A stretch of 64,000 nt of DNA from positions 20,012-84,011 of the forward strand of contig JAFALA010000013.1 of NCBI GenBank assembly GCA_019234815.1. The letters are read 5' to 3'. The notes under the pieces were generated by a model. The model did no database searches. It had not been told where the DNA came from and worked only from the letters and a program-made list of their open reading frames with translations. A program made the position numbers and the translations under genes. Numbering within the stretch: the stretch's first letter is position 1; each line of letters begins with the position of its first letter. Origin of the DNA: Burkholderiaceae bacterium (GTDB lineage Bacteria; Pseudomonadota; Gammaproteobacteria; Burkholderiales; Burkholderiaceae_C). Shown here in pieces: positions 21,993-30,246 of this stretch.

Positions 21993-22841
21993 TCAGCCGG
22001 CCTTCGGCCCTTGCCAGTCGCGTTCGATGAAGCGCCACACGCTGTCGTCGTGGTGCGGTCCAATCACCTGATGCGCGAGTTGCTTGACCGCATCGATGGC
22101 ATTGGCAACGGCGATGCCGCGATGCGCGGCGCGCAGCATCTTGATGTCATTGACATGGTCGCCGAAGACGACGATTTCGCGCTCGTGCAGACCGTAGCGC
22201 TGCGCCAATGTCCGGATGGCCTGGTCCTTGGTGGCGCGCTTGTCGTGCACCGTCAACCAGGGCCAGCCGGGCCTGTAGATGTCTTCGGCCAGATGTGTCT
22301 CAAGCTCCTGGATGAACAGCGCGTCGATGTCAGCCTGCAGCGCGGCCAGCGGCGCTTCGCGCTCCACCACGATAAAGGTCACGGCGGGGTCGATCAGTTC
22401 CTGGTGCATGCGCGGACTGTGCCGCAGCCTGGGGTCGTGCTTGGACATGCGTTCGTCGACAAAGGCCTGCTGGCCCTCGTTGTGCACGGACTGGTAGAAC
22501 AGCCGGTCGCCCTGTGCGCCGTGGGTCGACACGAAAGGCATCAGGCCATGCCGACGAATCAAGGCAAACAGCGCTTGCGCCAGATCGGGCGCCATTGCGT
22601 GAACCAATTCGTGGCGGGCCGTCCTCATGTCGCTGATGTAGGCGCCGTTGGCCGAGATCACCGGCAGGCGCAGCGGCAGGTCGCCCAGGATCTGCCGGAT
22701 CGAACTCACATGGCGGGCGCTGGCCACCGTGAAGTGCAGGCCCTGGTCCAGCAGGCGCGTCAGGCCGGCGCGGCAGGTGGACGAGAGTTGACCGTCGGCG
22801 TTGAGCAGCGTACCGTCCAGGTCGGACACATAAAGGGTCAT
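21993..22841 (-). CDS. Cof-like HAD phosphatase
   Basis: This 282-aa HAD-superfamily hydrolase of the Cof/YbiV type (cap C2) starts with the nucleophile motif DLDGTLL (Asp7, Asp9). Motif II is the TVASAR region, and the metal-binding motif IV is GDHVNDIKML. Such enzymes dephosphorylate small sugar or cofactor phosphates; the substrate cannot be inferred. It starts 14 bp after the phoH stop, so the two are very likely co-transcribed. Confidence 0.9.
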   Translation of the reverse strand: MTLYVSDLDGTLLNADGQLSSTCRAGLTRLLDQGLHFTVASARHVSSIRQILGDLPLRLPVISANGAYISDMRTARHELVHAMAPDLAQALFALIRRHGLMPFVSTHGAQGDRLFYQSVHNEGQQAFVDERMSKHDPRLRHSPRMHQELIDPAVTFIVVEREAPLAALQADIDALFIQELETHLAEDIYRPGWPWLTVHDKRATKDQAIRTLAQRYGLHEREIVVFGDHVNDIKMLRAAHRGIAVANAIDAVKQLAHQVIGPHHDDSVWRFIERDWQGPKAG

Positions 22842-22855
22842 GTCTCAACCGGAAC

Positions 22856-24589
22856 TCAGAGCACTTCGGACGCAAAGTCGGCCAGGCGCGAGCGTTCGCC
22901 GCGCGCCAGCGTGATGTGCCCGCTGTGAGCCCAGCCCTTGAAGCGGTCGACCGCAAAGGTCAGGCCCGAACTGCCTTCGGTGAGGTAGGGCGTGTCGATC
23001 TGGGCCAGATTGCCCAGGCAGACGATCTTGGTGCCGGGGCCTGCGCGGGTGATCAAGGTCTTCATCTGCTTGGGCGTCAGGTTTTGCGCCTCGTCGATGA
23101 TCACGTATTTGTTCAGGAAGGTGCGGCCGCGCATGAAGTTCAGACTCTTGATCTTGATCTTGCTGCGCACCAGGTCGTTGGTGGCGGCGCGGCCCCATTC
23201 GCCGGCCGAGCCGTCGCCGCGCCCCAGCACTTCGAGGTTGTCGTCGAGCGCGCCCATCCAGGGCCCCATTTTTTCTTCCTCGGTGCCGGGCAGAAAGCCG
23301 ATATCCTCGCCGACCGGCACGGTCACGCGCGTGACGATGATTTCGGAGTAGCGGCGGTCATCGAGCACCTGGGCCAGGCCCGCGGCCAGCGTCATCAGCG
23401 TCTTGCCGGTGCCGGCCGTGCCGGTGAGGGTGACGAAGTCGCATTCGGGGTCCATCAGCAGATTGAGCGCAAAGTTCTGTTCGCGGTTGCGCGCGGCCAC
23501 GCCCCAGACCGCATTTTTCTGGTGGCCGTAATCCTTCAGGGTGCGCAGCACGGCGGTCTTGCCGGTGATTTCGGTCACCTTGGCGTACAGCGAAGCGGCA
23601 CCCGGGGCCTCCAGGTAGACCATCTCGTTGACCAGCAGCGACGGCACCAGCGGACCCGAGATGCGGTAGTAGGTGATGCCGCCCTGGCTCCAGCTCTCCA
23701 TGATCTTGCCATGGCGGTCCCAGAAGTCGGCGGGCAGCGCCTGCACGCCGGTGTAGAGCAGGTCGGAGTCTTCCAGCGTCTTGTCGTTGCGGTAGTCTTC
23801 CGCCGGCAGGCCCAGGGCGCGGGCCTTGATGCGCATGTTGATGTCCTTGGACACCAGCACGACCTCGCGTCCGGGGTGCTGATTCTTGAGCGCCTGCACC
23901 ACGCCCAGGATCTGGTTGTCGGCCTTGCCTTGCGGCAGGCCCTGGGGCAGCGGAGTGTCGACCAGGCGCGTCTGGAAGAACAGCTTGCCGGTGGCTTCGC
24001 GGTGGCCGGTCTGGTCCAGCGGCAGGCCCTGCGCCATTTCATCCAGCGTGCTGCTCTTGAGGCTGGCGGCCAGGTTGTCGAGCTCGCGGCTGACCTGGCG
24101 CACATTGCGCGCCACTTCGGACATGCCCTTCTTGTGGCCGTCAAGCTCTTCCAGCGTGATCATGGGCAGGAAGATGTCGTGCTCCTCGAAACGGAACAGC
24201 GACATCGGATCGTGCATCAGCACATTGGTGTCGAGCACGAACAGCTTGACGGTTTCGTCGGACTTGCGCGGCTTGGCTTTGGCCTTGACGGACTTGGCGG
24301 TGACGCCCGCCTTTGCTCCGGCCTTGGACGGAGCGGGGGGCACTGGCGTGGCAGGCTTCTTCAGTTCGATGGGAGCGGGAATCGCTTGCATGGGCGCCAG
24401 CTTGGTGCTGGGCTTGTGAGACTCGGCAGGGGCGGCCGGGCTTTCCTTTGCCAGGGCGCGTGTCGGCGTGGGCGCGAGGGCCAGCACGGGCGTTGGGTTT
24501 GACGGTTTCTTGCTCACCGGCAGGTTGGCGGCAAAAGCGGAAGGTTCCAGGCGGCTGGCGCGTTGTGTCGGGGGTTTGGGCAGTGGCAT
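22856..24589 (-). CDS. PIN-PhoH (PhoH2-type) RNA helicase/nuclease
   Basis: The product is 577 aa in three parts. Residues 1-110 form a Pro/Ala/Lys-rich, probably disordered leader. A PIN ribonuclease domain follows (VKLFVLDTNVLMHD with Asp120, then further acidic residues). The C-terminal PhoH ATPase has Walker A GTAGTGKT, Walker B YVIIDEAQN and GNLAQIDTPYL. PIN-PhoH proteins are ATP-dependent RNA unwinding/cleaving enzymes, sometimes in toxin-antitoxin context; no antitoxin is seen here. The start at 24589 (MPLPKPPTQ) was chosen over longer ones that run through the terminator at 24638-24675. The HAD gene follows after 14 bp. Confidence 0.9.
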   Translation of the reverse strand: MPLPKPPTQRASRLEPSAFAANLPVSKKPSNPTPVLALAPTPTRALAKESPAAPAESHKPSTKLAPMQAIPAPIELKKPATPVPPAPSKAGAKAGVTAKSVKAKAKPRKSDETVKLFVLDTNVLMHDPMSLFRFEEHDIFLPMITLEELDGHKKGMSEVARNVRQVSRELDNLAASLKSSTLDEMAQGLPLDQTGHREATGKLFFQTRLVDTPLPQGLPQGKADNQILGVVQALKNQHPGREVVLVSKDINMRIKARALGLPAEDYRNDKTLEDSDLLYTGVQALPADFWDRHGKIMESWSQGGITYYRISGPLVPSLLVNEMVYLEAPGAASLYAKVTEITGKTAVLRTLKDYGHQKNAVWGVAARNREQNFALNLLMDPECDFVTLTGTAGTGKTLMTLAAGLAQVLDDRRYSEIIVTRVTVPVGEDIGFLPGTEEEKMGPWMGALDDNLEVLGRGDGSAGEWGRAATNDLVRSKIKIKSLNFMRGRTFLNKYVIIDEAQNLTPKQMKTLITRAGPGTKIVCLGNLAQIDTPYLTEGSSGLTFAVDRFKGWAHSGHITLARGERSRLADFASEVL

Positions 24590-24637
24590 GAGGGCGTCGT
24601 CAGGGGTACAGAGGGGTGGCTTCGGACTGGCGGGTCG

Positions 24638-24675
24638 AAAAAAGCAAAAAGCCGCACGGCAAGCGATGCGGCTTT
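24638..24675 (-). terminator. Terminator upstream of phoH
   Basis: On the reverse strand AAAGCCGCA pairs with TGCGGCTTT, followed by T-rich sequence (A-runs at 24637-24650). It lies between the peroxiredoxin and phoH genes and acts as a second stop for leftward transcription. Confidence 0.75.
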
Positions 24676-24773
24676 GAGGCGAGGCGACAGTACAAAAGGC
24701 GTGCAAGAAGCATGGCTTGATTATGCACAAAGCCGCATGACGGCATCTCCTGGAAAACAGAAGGGCCTAAATG

Positions 24774-24813
24774 CAACAAAGCCGACCCTATGCCCTTGGG
24801 CAGGTGTCGGCTT
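24774..24813 (-). terminator. Terminator after the peroxiredoxin gene
   Basis: AAGCCGAC...GTCGGCTT on the reverse strand forms a stem with a long loop followed by TTGTTG. It is imperfect, which may be why a second terminator follows. Confidence 0.6.
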
Positions 24814-24867
24814 GGCTGATACTGGGCGACTGGTCTGGCGCGGCTGCGCAGACCAGGCCATGGAAAA

Positions 24868-25347
24868 TCAGGCGGCTTCTTTGGTCAGCGCCTTGACTTC
24901 CTTGAGGACTTCCTCGACATGGCCGGCCACCTTGATGCCGCGCCATTCGGCGCGCAGCACGCCGGCAGCGTCGATCAGGAAGGTCGAGCGCTCGATGCCC
25001 TTGACCTTCTTGCCGTACATGATCTTGTTCTTGACCACGCCGAACATGTGGCAGAGTTTTTCTTCGGTGTCGGCGATCAGCTCGAAAGGCAACTCGAGGT
25101 TCTGCTTGAACTTGTCGTGCGACGCCATGTTGTCGCGCGACACGCCCATCACCACCGCGCCCGCCTTGACGAACTCTTTGTGGTGATCGCGGAACTGCAT
25201 GGCCTCGGTCGTGCAACCCGGCGTATTGTCCTTGGGGTAGAAATACAGCACCACCACGCGGCCCTTAAAGGCTTGGGGCGTGAATTTCACGCCTCCGGTG
25301 GCAAGGGCTTCAATATCCGGGAGAGCTTTGTTGAGCGCTGGCGTCAT
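24868..25347 (-). CDS. bcp: Peroxiredoxin, Bcp/PrxQ type, lacking the usual resolving cysteine
   Basis: This 159-aa thiol peroxidase reduces H2O2 and organic hydroperoxides. The peroxidatic Cys45 sits in the expected TPGCTTEA context. In Escherichia coli Bcp a resolving Cys lies five residues later; here that place is Met50, so the enzyme probably works as a 1-Cys type or uses another partner thiol (Cys98, in EEKLCHMFG, is the only other cysteine). The start at 25347 gives the normal N-terminus (MTPALNKALPDIEA); the longer open frame upstream is not conserved-looking. It is closed by hairpins at 24774-24813 and 24638-24675. Confidence 0.92.
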   Translation of the reverse strand: MTPALNKALPDIEALATGGVKFTPQAFKGRVVVLYFYPKDNTPGCTTEAMQFRDHHKEFVKAGAVVMGVSRDNMASHDKFKQNLELPFELIADTEEKLCHMFGVVKNKIMYGKKVKGIERSTFLIDAAGVLRAEWRGIKVAGHVEEVLKEVKALTKEAA

Positions 25348-25504
25348 GTGGCGATCTTCAAATGGTTTGCCCGTGTGGGCATAGCCGCCAATTATACGTT
25401 GAACCGCCCATTCCCAATTCGCTCCTTGGAGGGATGGGTCTGTTTTTACGCGCAATTTCGGGAACGTACCGCTTGACTGTACAGCGGTTTGCAGCCTGGA
25501 GTTG

Positions 25505-25879
25505 TCAGTTTTCGAGCAAAAGTGCCGCCAAAACTGGTCTTCCTTCACTGGTGAGCACATTGTAGGTGCGGCAAGCCGCGCCGATGTCCATGGTTTCCAG
25601 GCCGATGCGGGCGGTTATCAGGCTGCGGTACAGGCGCGGCGGGACGAAACGCAGGCGAGTGCCGCTGCCGAAGATCACCAGTTCGGGCTTGAGCGCGAGG
25701 ATGCGCTCGAAATGCGACTCCTGCAGTGCGTCGAGTTGAGACACCTCCCAATCCTGCACCGCGCCCTGCCAGGGCACCAGCACGCTTTGGCGGTGGGGCG
25801 TGCCGTTGACCCAGATGCTCTGGCCGTCGTGGCGCGAGATGGTGTTGCCGCCTTGCGGCTCGTCGAGTTGGAATTTCAT
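25505..25879 (-). CDS. Mth938-like domain protein
   Basis: This small protein of about 124 aa matches the Mth938/NDUFAF3-like family (SVLVPWQGAVQDWEV, ELVIFGSGTRLRFVPP, TMDIGAACRTYNVLTSEGRPVLAALL). Family members have a compact alpha/beta fold of unknown bacterial function; the mitochondrial relative helps assemble complex I. The start MKFQLDEP was chosen because longer starts enter unrelated sequence. It diverges from the alaA gene with about 220 bp between. Confidence 0.85.
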   Translation of the reverse strand: MKFQLDEPQGGNTISRHDGQSIWVNGTPHRQSVLVPWQGAVQDWEVSQLDALQESHFERILALKPELVIFGSGTRLRFVPPRLYRSLITARIGLETMDIGAACRTYNVLTSEGRPVLAALLLEN

Positions 25880-26056
25880 GGTCGCTGGATGTGTGCAGGT
25901 CCTGTGCAGACCCTGTGCAGGCTTGAGTGTCGCCGAATCGGATTTCCCCTGGCGCGCCCGGGCGCAAGCCTGCCTTGTCTGCATGGAAAGCGACGGGGAT
26001 GTTTTTTCGAGACGGTCGCGGTGAACCCTGTGTTTAAATCGAACGTTCTGCGCTAA

Positions 26057-26101
26057 ATGCCCACAACGCTGCCCTCAAATCTGTCGGAGCCATCGTCTTG
26101 A
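26057..26101 (+). CDS. Possible 14-codon leader ORF before alaA
   Basis: ATG at 26057 opens MPTTLPSNLSEPSSS-stop; its TGA overlaps the TTG start of alaA (TTGA). This arrangement would allow translational coupling. No clear ribosome site precedes it, so it may be chance. Confidence 0.25.
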   Translation: MPTTLPSNLSEPSS

Positions 26102-27324
26102 AACCGATTTCCAAGTCCGCCAAGCTCGCCAATGTCTGCTACGACATCCGTGGACCCGTGCTGGACAAGGCGCGGCAGATGGAAGAAGAGGGTCACAAGA
26201 TCATCAAGCTGAACATCGGCAACATTGCCGCCTTCGGCCTGCAGCCGCCCGACGAGATCGTGCAGGACATGATCCGCAACCTGCCCGAGGCGGCGGGCTA
26301 TACCGACTCCAAGGGCCTGTTTGCGCCGCGCAAGGCGGTGGTGCATTACTGCCAGCAAAAACACATTCAGGGCGTGACGGTGGACGACGTCTACCTGGGC
26401 AACGGCGCTTCGGAGCTGATTGTGATGGCGCTCAATGCCTTGCTCGACAACGGCGACGAGGTCTTGCTGCCCATGCCCGACTATCCGCTCTACACCGCTG
26501 CGGTGGCCTTGTCGGGCGGCAATCCGGTGCACTACGTCTGCGACGAGCAAAGCGACTGGATGCCCGACGTGGCCGACATCCGCCGCAAGATCACGCCCAA
26601 CACCCGCGCCATCGTCGTCATCAACCCGAACAACCCGACCGGCGCGCTCTACCCGGACAGCGTGCTGCTGGAGATCATCGAGCTGGCGCGCCAGCACCAA
26701 TTGATCATCCTGGCCGACGAGATCTACGACAAGACGCTCTATGACGGCCACACCCACACCAGCATGGGCGCGCTGTCGGACGACGTCCTGACGCTGACCT
26801 TCAACGGCCTGTCCAAGAACTACCGCTCCTGCGGCTACCGGGCCGGCTGGATGGTGGTGTCCGGCGAAAAGCGCCATGCGGCCGACTACATCACCGGCCT
26901 GAACATGCTGGCGTCGATGCGGCTGTGCGCCAACACCCCGGGCCAACTGGCCATCCAGACCGCCTTGGGCGGCTACCAAAGCATCAACGACCTGGTGGCG
27001 CCGCACGGGCGCCTGTGCCGCCAGCGCGACCTGGCCTACGAGCTGCTGAACCAGATCCCGGGCGTCAGCGTGGTCAAGCCCAAGGCGGCGCTGTACATGT
27101 TTCCGCGCCTCGATCCGGCCATCTACCCGATCGAGGACGACCAGCAGTTCGCCTACGAGCTGCTGGCCGACGAAAAAGTGCTGATCGTGCAGGGCACCGG
27201 ATTCAACTGGATGGCCCCCGATCATTTCCGGCTCGTGTTCCTGCCCAACACCGACGACCTGCAGGACGCGGTGGGGCGGATCGAGCGCTTCCTTGCGCAT
27301 TACCGCCGGCGCCACGGAAGCTGA
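26098..27324 (+). CDS. alaA: AlaA/AlaC-type PLP aminotransferase
   Basis: This 408-aa class I aminotransferase closely resembles alanine-forming glutamate-pyruvate transaminases: SAKLANVCYDIRGPVL at the start, NPNNPTGALY (176-185), ADEIYDK (206-212) and the PLP lysine Lys240 in NGLSKNYRSCGYRAGW. It makes alanine from pyruvate and glutamate. The only plausible start is TTG at 26098, with CGGAG about 8 nt upstream. It is followed after 59 bp by hom on the same strand, a common arrangement in Burkholderiales, so the two are probably in one operon. Confidence 0.93.
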   Translation: MKPISKSAKLANVCYDIRGPVLDKARQMEEEGHKIIKLNIGNIAAFGLQPPDEIVQDMIRNLPEAAGYTDSKGLFAPRKAVVHYCQQKHIQGVTVDDVYLGNGASELIVMALNALLDNGDEVLLPMPDYPLYTAAVALSGGNPVHYVCDEQSDWMPDVADIRRKITPNTRAIVVINPNNPTGALYPDSVLLEIIELARQHQLIILADEIYDKTLYDGHTHTSMGALSDDVLTLTFNGLSKNYRSCGYRAGWMVVSGEKRHAADYITGLNMLASMRLCANTPGQLAIQTALGGYQSINDLVAPHGRLCRQRDLAYELLNQIPGVSVVKPKAALYMFPRLDPAIYPIEDDQQFAYELLADEKVLIVQGTGFNWMAPDHFRLVFLPNTDDLQDAVGRIERFLAHYRRRHGS

Positions 27325-27383
27325 CCGCAGGCGCTGAACCCTGAAGACGCGCTCCTCCTTACCTCGATTGTGAAGAAGACACC

Positions 27384-28694
27384 ATGAAAGCCATCAAAGT
27401 CGGATTGTTGGGCATAGGCACCGTGGGCGGCGGCACTTTCAACGTGCTGCGCCGCAACCAGGAGGAGATTCGCGGCCGCGCCGGCCGGGGCATCGAGATT
27501 GCCATGGTGGCCGACCTCGACGTGGCCAAGGCCCGCAGCATCGTCGGTGAAGGCGTCACCGTGGTCGAGGACGCGCGCAAGGTCATCGCCAATCCCGAGA
27601 TCGACATCGTCGTCGAGCTGATTGGCGGCTACGGCATCGCCAGGACCCTGGTGCTGGAAGCCATTGCGGCCGGCAAACACGTGGTCACGGCCAACAAGGC
27701 CTTGCTGGCCGTGCACGGCACCGAAATCTTCGCCGCCGCGCGCGACCATGGCGTGATGGTGGCGTTCGAGGCGGCCGTGGCCGGCGGCATCCCCATCATC
27801 AAGGCGCTGCGCGAGGGCCTGACGGCCAACCGCATCGAGTGGATCGCCGGCATCATCAACGGCACCACCAACTTCATCCTTTCGGAGATGCGTTCCAAGG
27901 GCCTGGACTTCGCCGAGGTGCTGAAGGAAGCGCAGCGCCTGGGCTACGCCGAGGCCGATCCGACCTTCGACATCGAAGGCGTGGACGCCGCGCACAAGGC
28001 CACCATCATGAGCGCGATCGCCTTCGGCATTCCGGTGCAGTTCGACAAGGCGCACGTCGAAGGCATCACCCAGCTGCAGGCGGCGGACATCCGCTATGCC
28101 GAACAGCTCGGCTACCGCATCAAGCTGCTGGGCATCACGCGCCGTCGCGACAATGGCATCGAGCTGCGCGTGCATCCGACCCTGGTGCCGGCCAATCGCC
28201 TGATCGCCAATGTGGAAGGCGCGATGAACGCCGTGGTGGTGCAGGCCGACGCCGTGGGCACCACGCTGTACTACGGCAAGGGCGCGGGCGCCGAGCCCAC
28301 GGCCTCGGCCGTGATCGCCGACCTGGTGGACATCACCCGCCTGGCCACTGCCGACCCCGACCACCGCGTGCCGCACCTGGCCTTCCAGCCTGATGCGATG
28401 AACAACACGCCCATTCTGCCCATGGCCGAAGTGCTGACTTCGTTCTACCTGCGCCTGTGCGTGGCGGACGAGGCGGGCGTGCTGTCGCGCATCACCACCA
28501 TCCTGGCCGAGAACGACATCTCCATCGACGCCGTGCTGCAGCGCGAATCGGCCGAAGGCGAGCGCCAGACCGACCTGATCATCCTGACGCACGAGACACT
28601 CGAAGGCCGCATGGTCAAGGCCTTGGCTCAGATGCAGGCCCTGCCCACCGTGCTCGCGCCCATCGTCAAACTCCGCAAAGAGGAATTGGCTTGA
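27384..28694 (+). CDS. hom: Homoserine dehydrogenase
   Basis: This 436-aa NAD(P)-dependent enzyme converts aspartate semialdehyde to homoserine on the way to threonine and methionine. The nucleotide-binding motif GLLGIGTVGGG (7-17) begins the protein. The catalytic region (AGIINGTTNFILSEM...EADPTFDIEG) is complete, and the C-terminal ACT domain (about 350-430, starting RLCVADEAGVLSRITTIL) indicates feedback control by an amino acid, normally threonine. thrC follows on the same strand after a repeat-rich 130-bp gap. Confidence 0.97.
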   Translation: MKAIKVGLLGIGTVGGGTFNVLRRNQEEIRGRAGRGIEIAMVADLDVAKARSIVGEGVTVVEDARKVIANPEIDIVVELIGGYGIARTLVLEAIAAGKHVVTANKALLAVHGTEIFAAARDHGVMVAFEAAVAGGIPIIKALREGLTANRIEWIAGIINGTTNFILSEMRSKGLDFAEVLKEAQRLGYAEADPTFDIEGVDAAHKATIMSAIAFGIPVQFDKAHVEGITQLQAADIRYAEQLGYRIKLLGITRRRDNGIELRVHPTLVPANRLIANVEGAMNAVVVQADAVGTTLYYGKGAGAEPTASAVIADLVDITRLATADPDHRVPHLAFQPDAMNNTPILPMAEVLTSFYLRLCVADEAGVLSRITTILAENDISIDAVLQRESAEGERQTDLIILTHETLEGRMVKALAQMQALPTVLAPIVKLRKEELA

Positions 28695-28697
28695 CTG

Positions 28698-28785
28698 TGG
28701 CCCACCCCTTACGCGCTGCGCGCCCCCCTCAAGGGGGCTCGCCCTGAGGCCCGGCAAAGCCGGTTCCTCGGGCTCCGCTTGATGG
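28698..28785. repeat. REP-like intergenic hairpins
   Basis: CCCACCCCTTACGCGCTGCG is followed by CCCCCCTCAAGGGGG, then a second imperfect stem (CCCTGAGG...CCTCGGG around CCGGCAAAGCCGG). Sequences of this kind are scattered between genes in many Burkholderiales genomes. Here it sits between hom and thrC and may act on mRNA stability. Confidence 0.6.
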
Positions 28786-28825
28786 CGTGGCGGATTGCGT
28801 TGCCGTGGTGAATGAAGGACCTGAG

Positions 28826-30238
28826 ATGAGATATATCAGTACGCGCGGCGACCAGACCGAGCGCCGGTTTTGCGAGATCCTGCTCGAAGGGCTGGCGCCC
28901 GATGGCGGGTTGTACCTGCCCGTGCATTACCCGCAGGTGGACGGCGCCACGCTGTCGCGCTGGCGCGGTCTTTCGTATGCCGACCTGGCCTTCGAGATCC
29001 TGTCGCTCTACATCGACGACATCCCGGCCGAGGACCTGCGCGCCATCACGCACCGCACCTACACCGAGGCGGTGTTCGGCACGCCCGAGATCACGCCGCT
29101 GAAGCCCCTGGCGCCCGGCCTGGCGCTGGAAGCGCTGTCCAACGGCCCGACGCTGGCCTTCAAGGACATGGCCATGCAGCTGCTCGGACAGCTGTTCGAG
29201 TACGAGCTGCGGCGCCGCGGCGAGACGCTCAATATCCTGGGCGCCACTTCGGGCGACACCGGCAGCGCCGCCGAATACGCGATGCGCGGCAAGGCCGGCG
29301 TGAACGTCTTCATGCTCAGCCCCCATGGCCGCATGAGCCCGTTCCAGCAGGCGCAGATGTTCAGCCTGCAGGACGCCAACATCCACAACATCGCCGTCGA
29401 GGGCGTGTTCGACGACTGCCAGGACATCGTCAAGGCGGTATCCAACGACCTGGACTTCAAGCGCAAGTACCGCATCGGGACGGTCAACTCGATCAACTGG
29501 GCGCGCCTGTTGGCGCAGGTGGTCTACTACTTCGCGGGCTATTTCCAGGCAACGAAGTCTGACGACGAGCACGTCAGCTTCACCGTGCCCTCGGGCAATT
29601 TCGGCAATGTCTGCGCCGGCCATGTGGCGCGCATGATGGGCTTGCCCATCGCCAAGCTGGTGGTCGCGACCAACGAGAACGACGTGCTTGACGAGTTCTT
29701 CCGCACCGGCGTGTACCGCGTGCGCTCAAGCACCGAAACGCACGAGACCTCCAGCCCTTCGATGGACATTTCCAAGGCCAGCAATTTCGAGCGCTTCGTG
29801 TTCGACCTGCTGGGCCGCGAGGGCGGGCGCGTCAAGACCATGTTCAAGGACGCGCTGGCCGAGCAGGGTCAGTTCGAGCTGAACCGGCACGAGTTCGAGC
29901 GCATCGCTCATTACGGCTTCCAGTCGGGCCGCAGCACGCATGCCGACCGCCTGGCGACGATTCGGCTGGCCTACCAGCATTACGGACAGATCATCGACAC
30001 CCACACCGCCGACGGGCTGAAAGTGGCGCTGGGCCATCGCGACCCTGCCGTGCCCATGCTGGTGCTGGAAACGGCGCTGCCGGCCAAGTTTGCCGCCACC
30101 ATCCATGAGGCGCTCGGGTTCGAGCCGCCGCGACCCAAAGGCTTGGAGCACATCGAGGCGCTGCCCAAGCGCGTCAGCGTGCTGCCGGCCGATGTGCAGG
30201 CCGTCAAGGATTTCATCGAGCAGCACCTGAGCGTGTGA
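28826..30238 (+). CDS. thrC: Threonine synthase
   Basis: This 470-aa PLP enzyme converts O-phosphohomoserine to threonine, the last step of the pathway begun by hom. The N-terminus MRYISTRG and the PLP lysine Lys113 in GPTLAFKDMAMQ are typical, as is the phosphate-binding GATSGDTGSAA. Length fits the fungal/proteobacterial class. The start at 28826 is preceded by GAAGGACCTGAG. It overlaps or nearly touches moeA (GTGTGAGC), so transcription probably continues into it. Confidence 0.97.
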   Translation: MRYISTRGDQTERRFCEILLEGLAPDGGLYLPVHYPQVDGATLSRWRGLSYADLAFEILSLYIDDIPAEDLRAITHRTYTEAVFGTPEITPLKPLAPGLALEALSNGPTLAFKDMAMQLLGQLFEYELRRRGETLNILGATSGDTGSAAEYAMRGKAGVNVFMLSPHGRMSPFQQAQMFSLQDANIHNIAVEGVFDDCQDIVKAVSNDLDFKRKYRIGTVNSINWARLLAQVVYYFAGYFQATKSDDEHVSFTVPSGNFGNVCAGHVARMMGLPIAKLVVATNENDVLDEFFRTGVYRVRSSTETHETSSPSMDISKASNFERFVFDLLGREGGRVKTMFKDALAEQGQFELNRHEFERIAHYGFQSGRSTHADRLATIRLAYQHYGQIIDTHTADGLKVALGHRDPAVPMLVLETALPAKFAATIHEALGFEPPRPKGLEHIEALPKRVSVLPADVQAVKDFIEQHLSV

Positions 30239-30246
30239 GCATTGCC

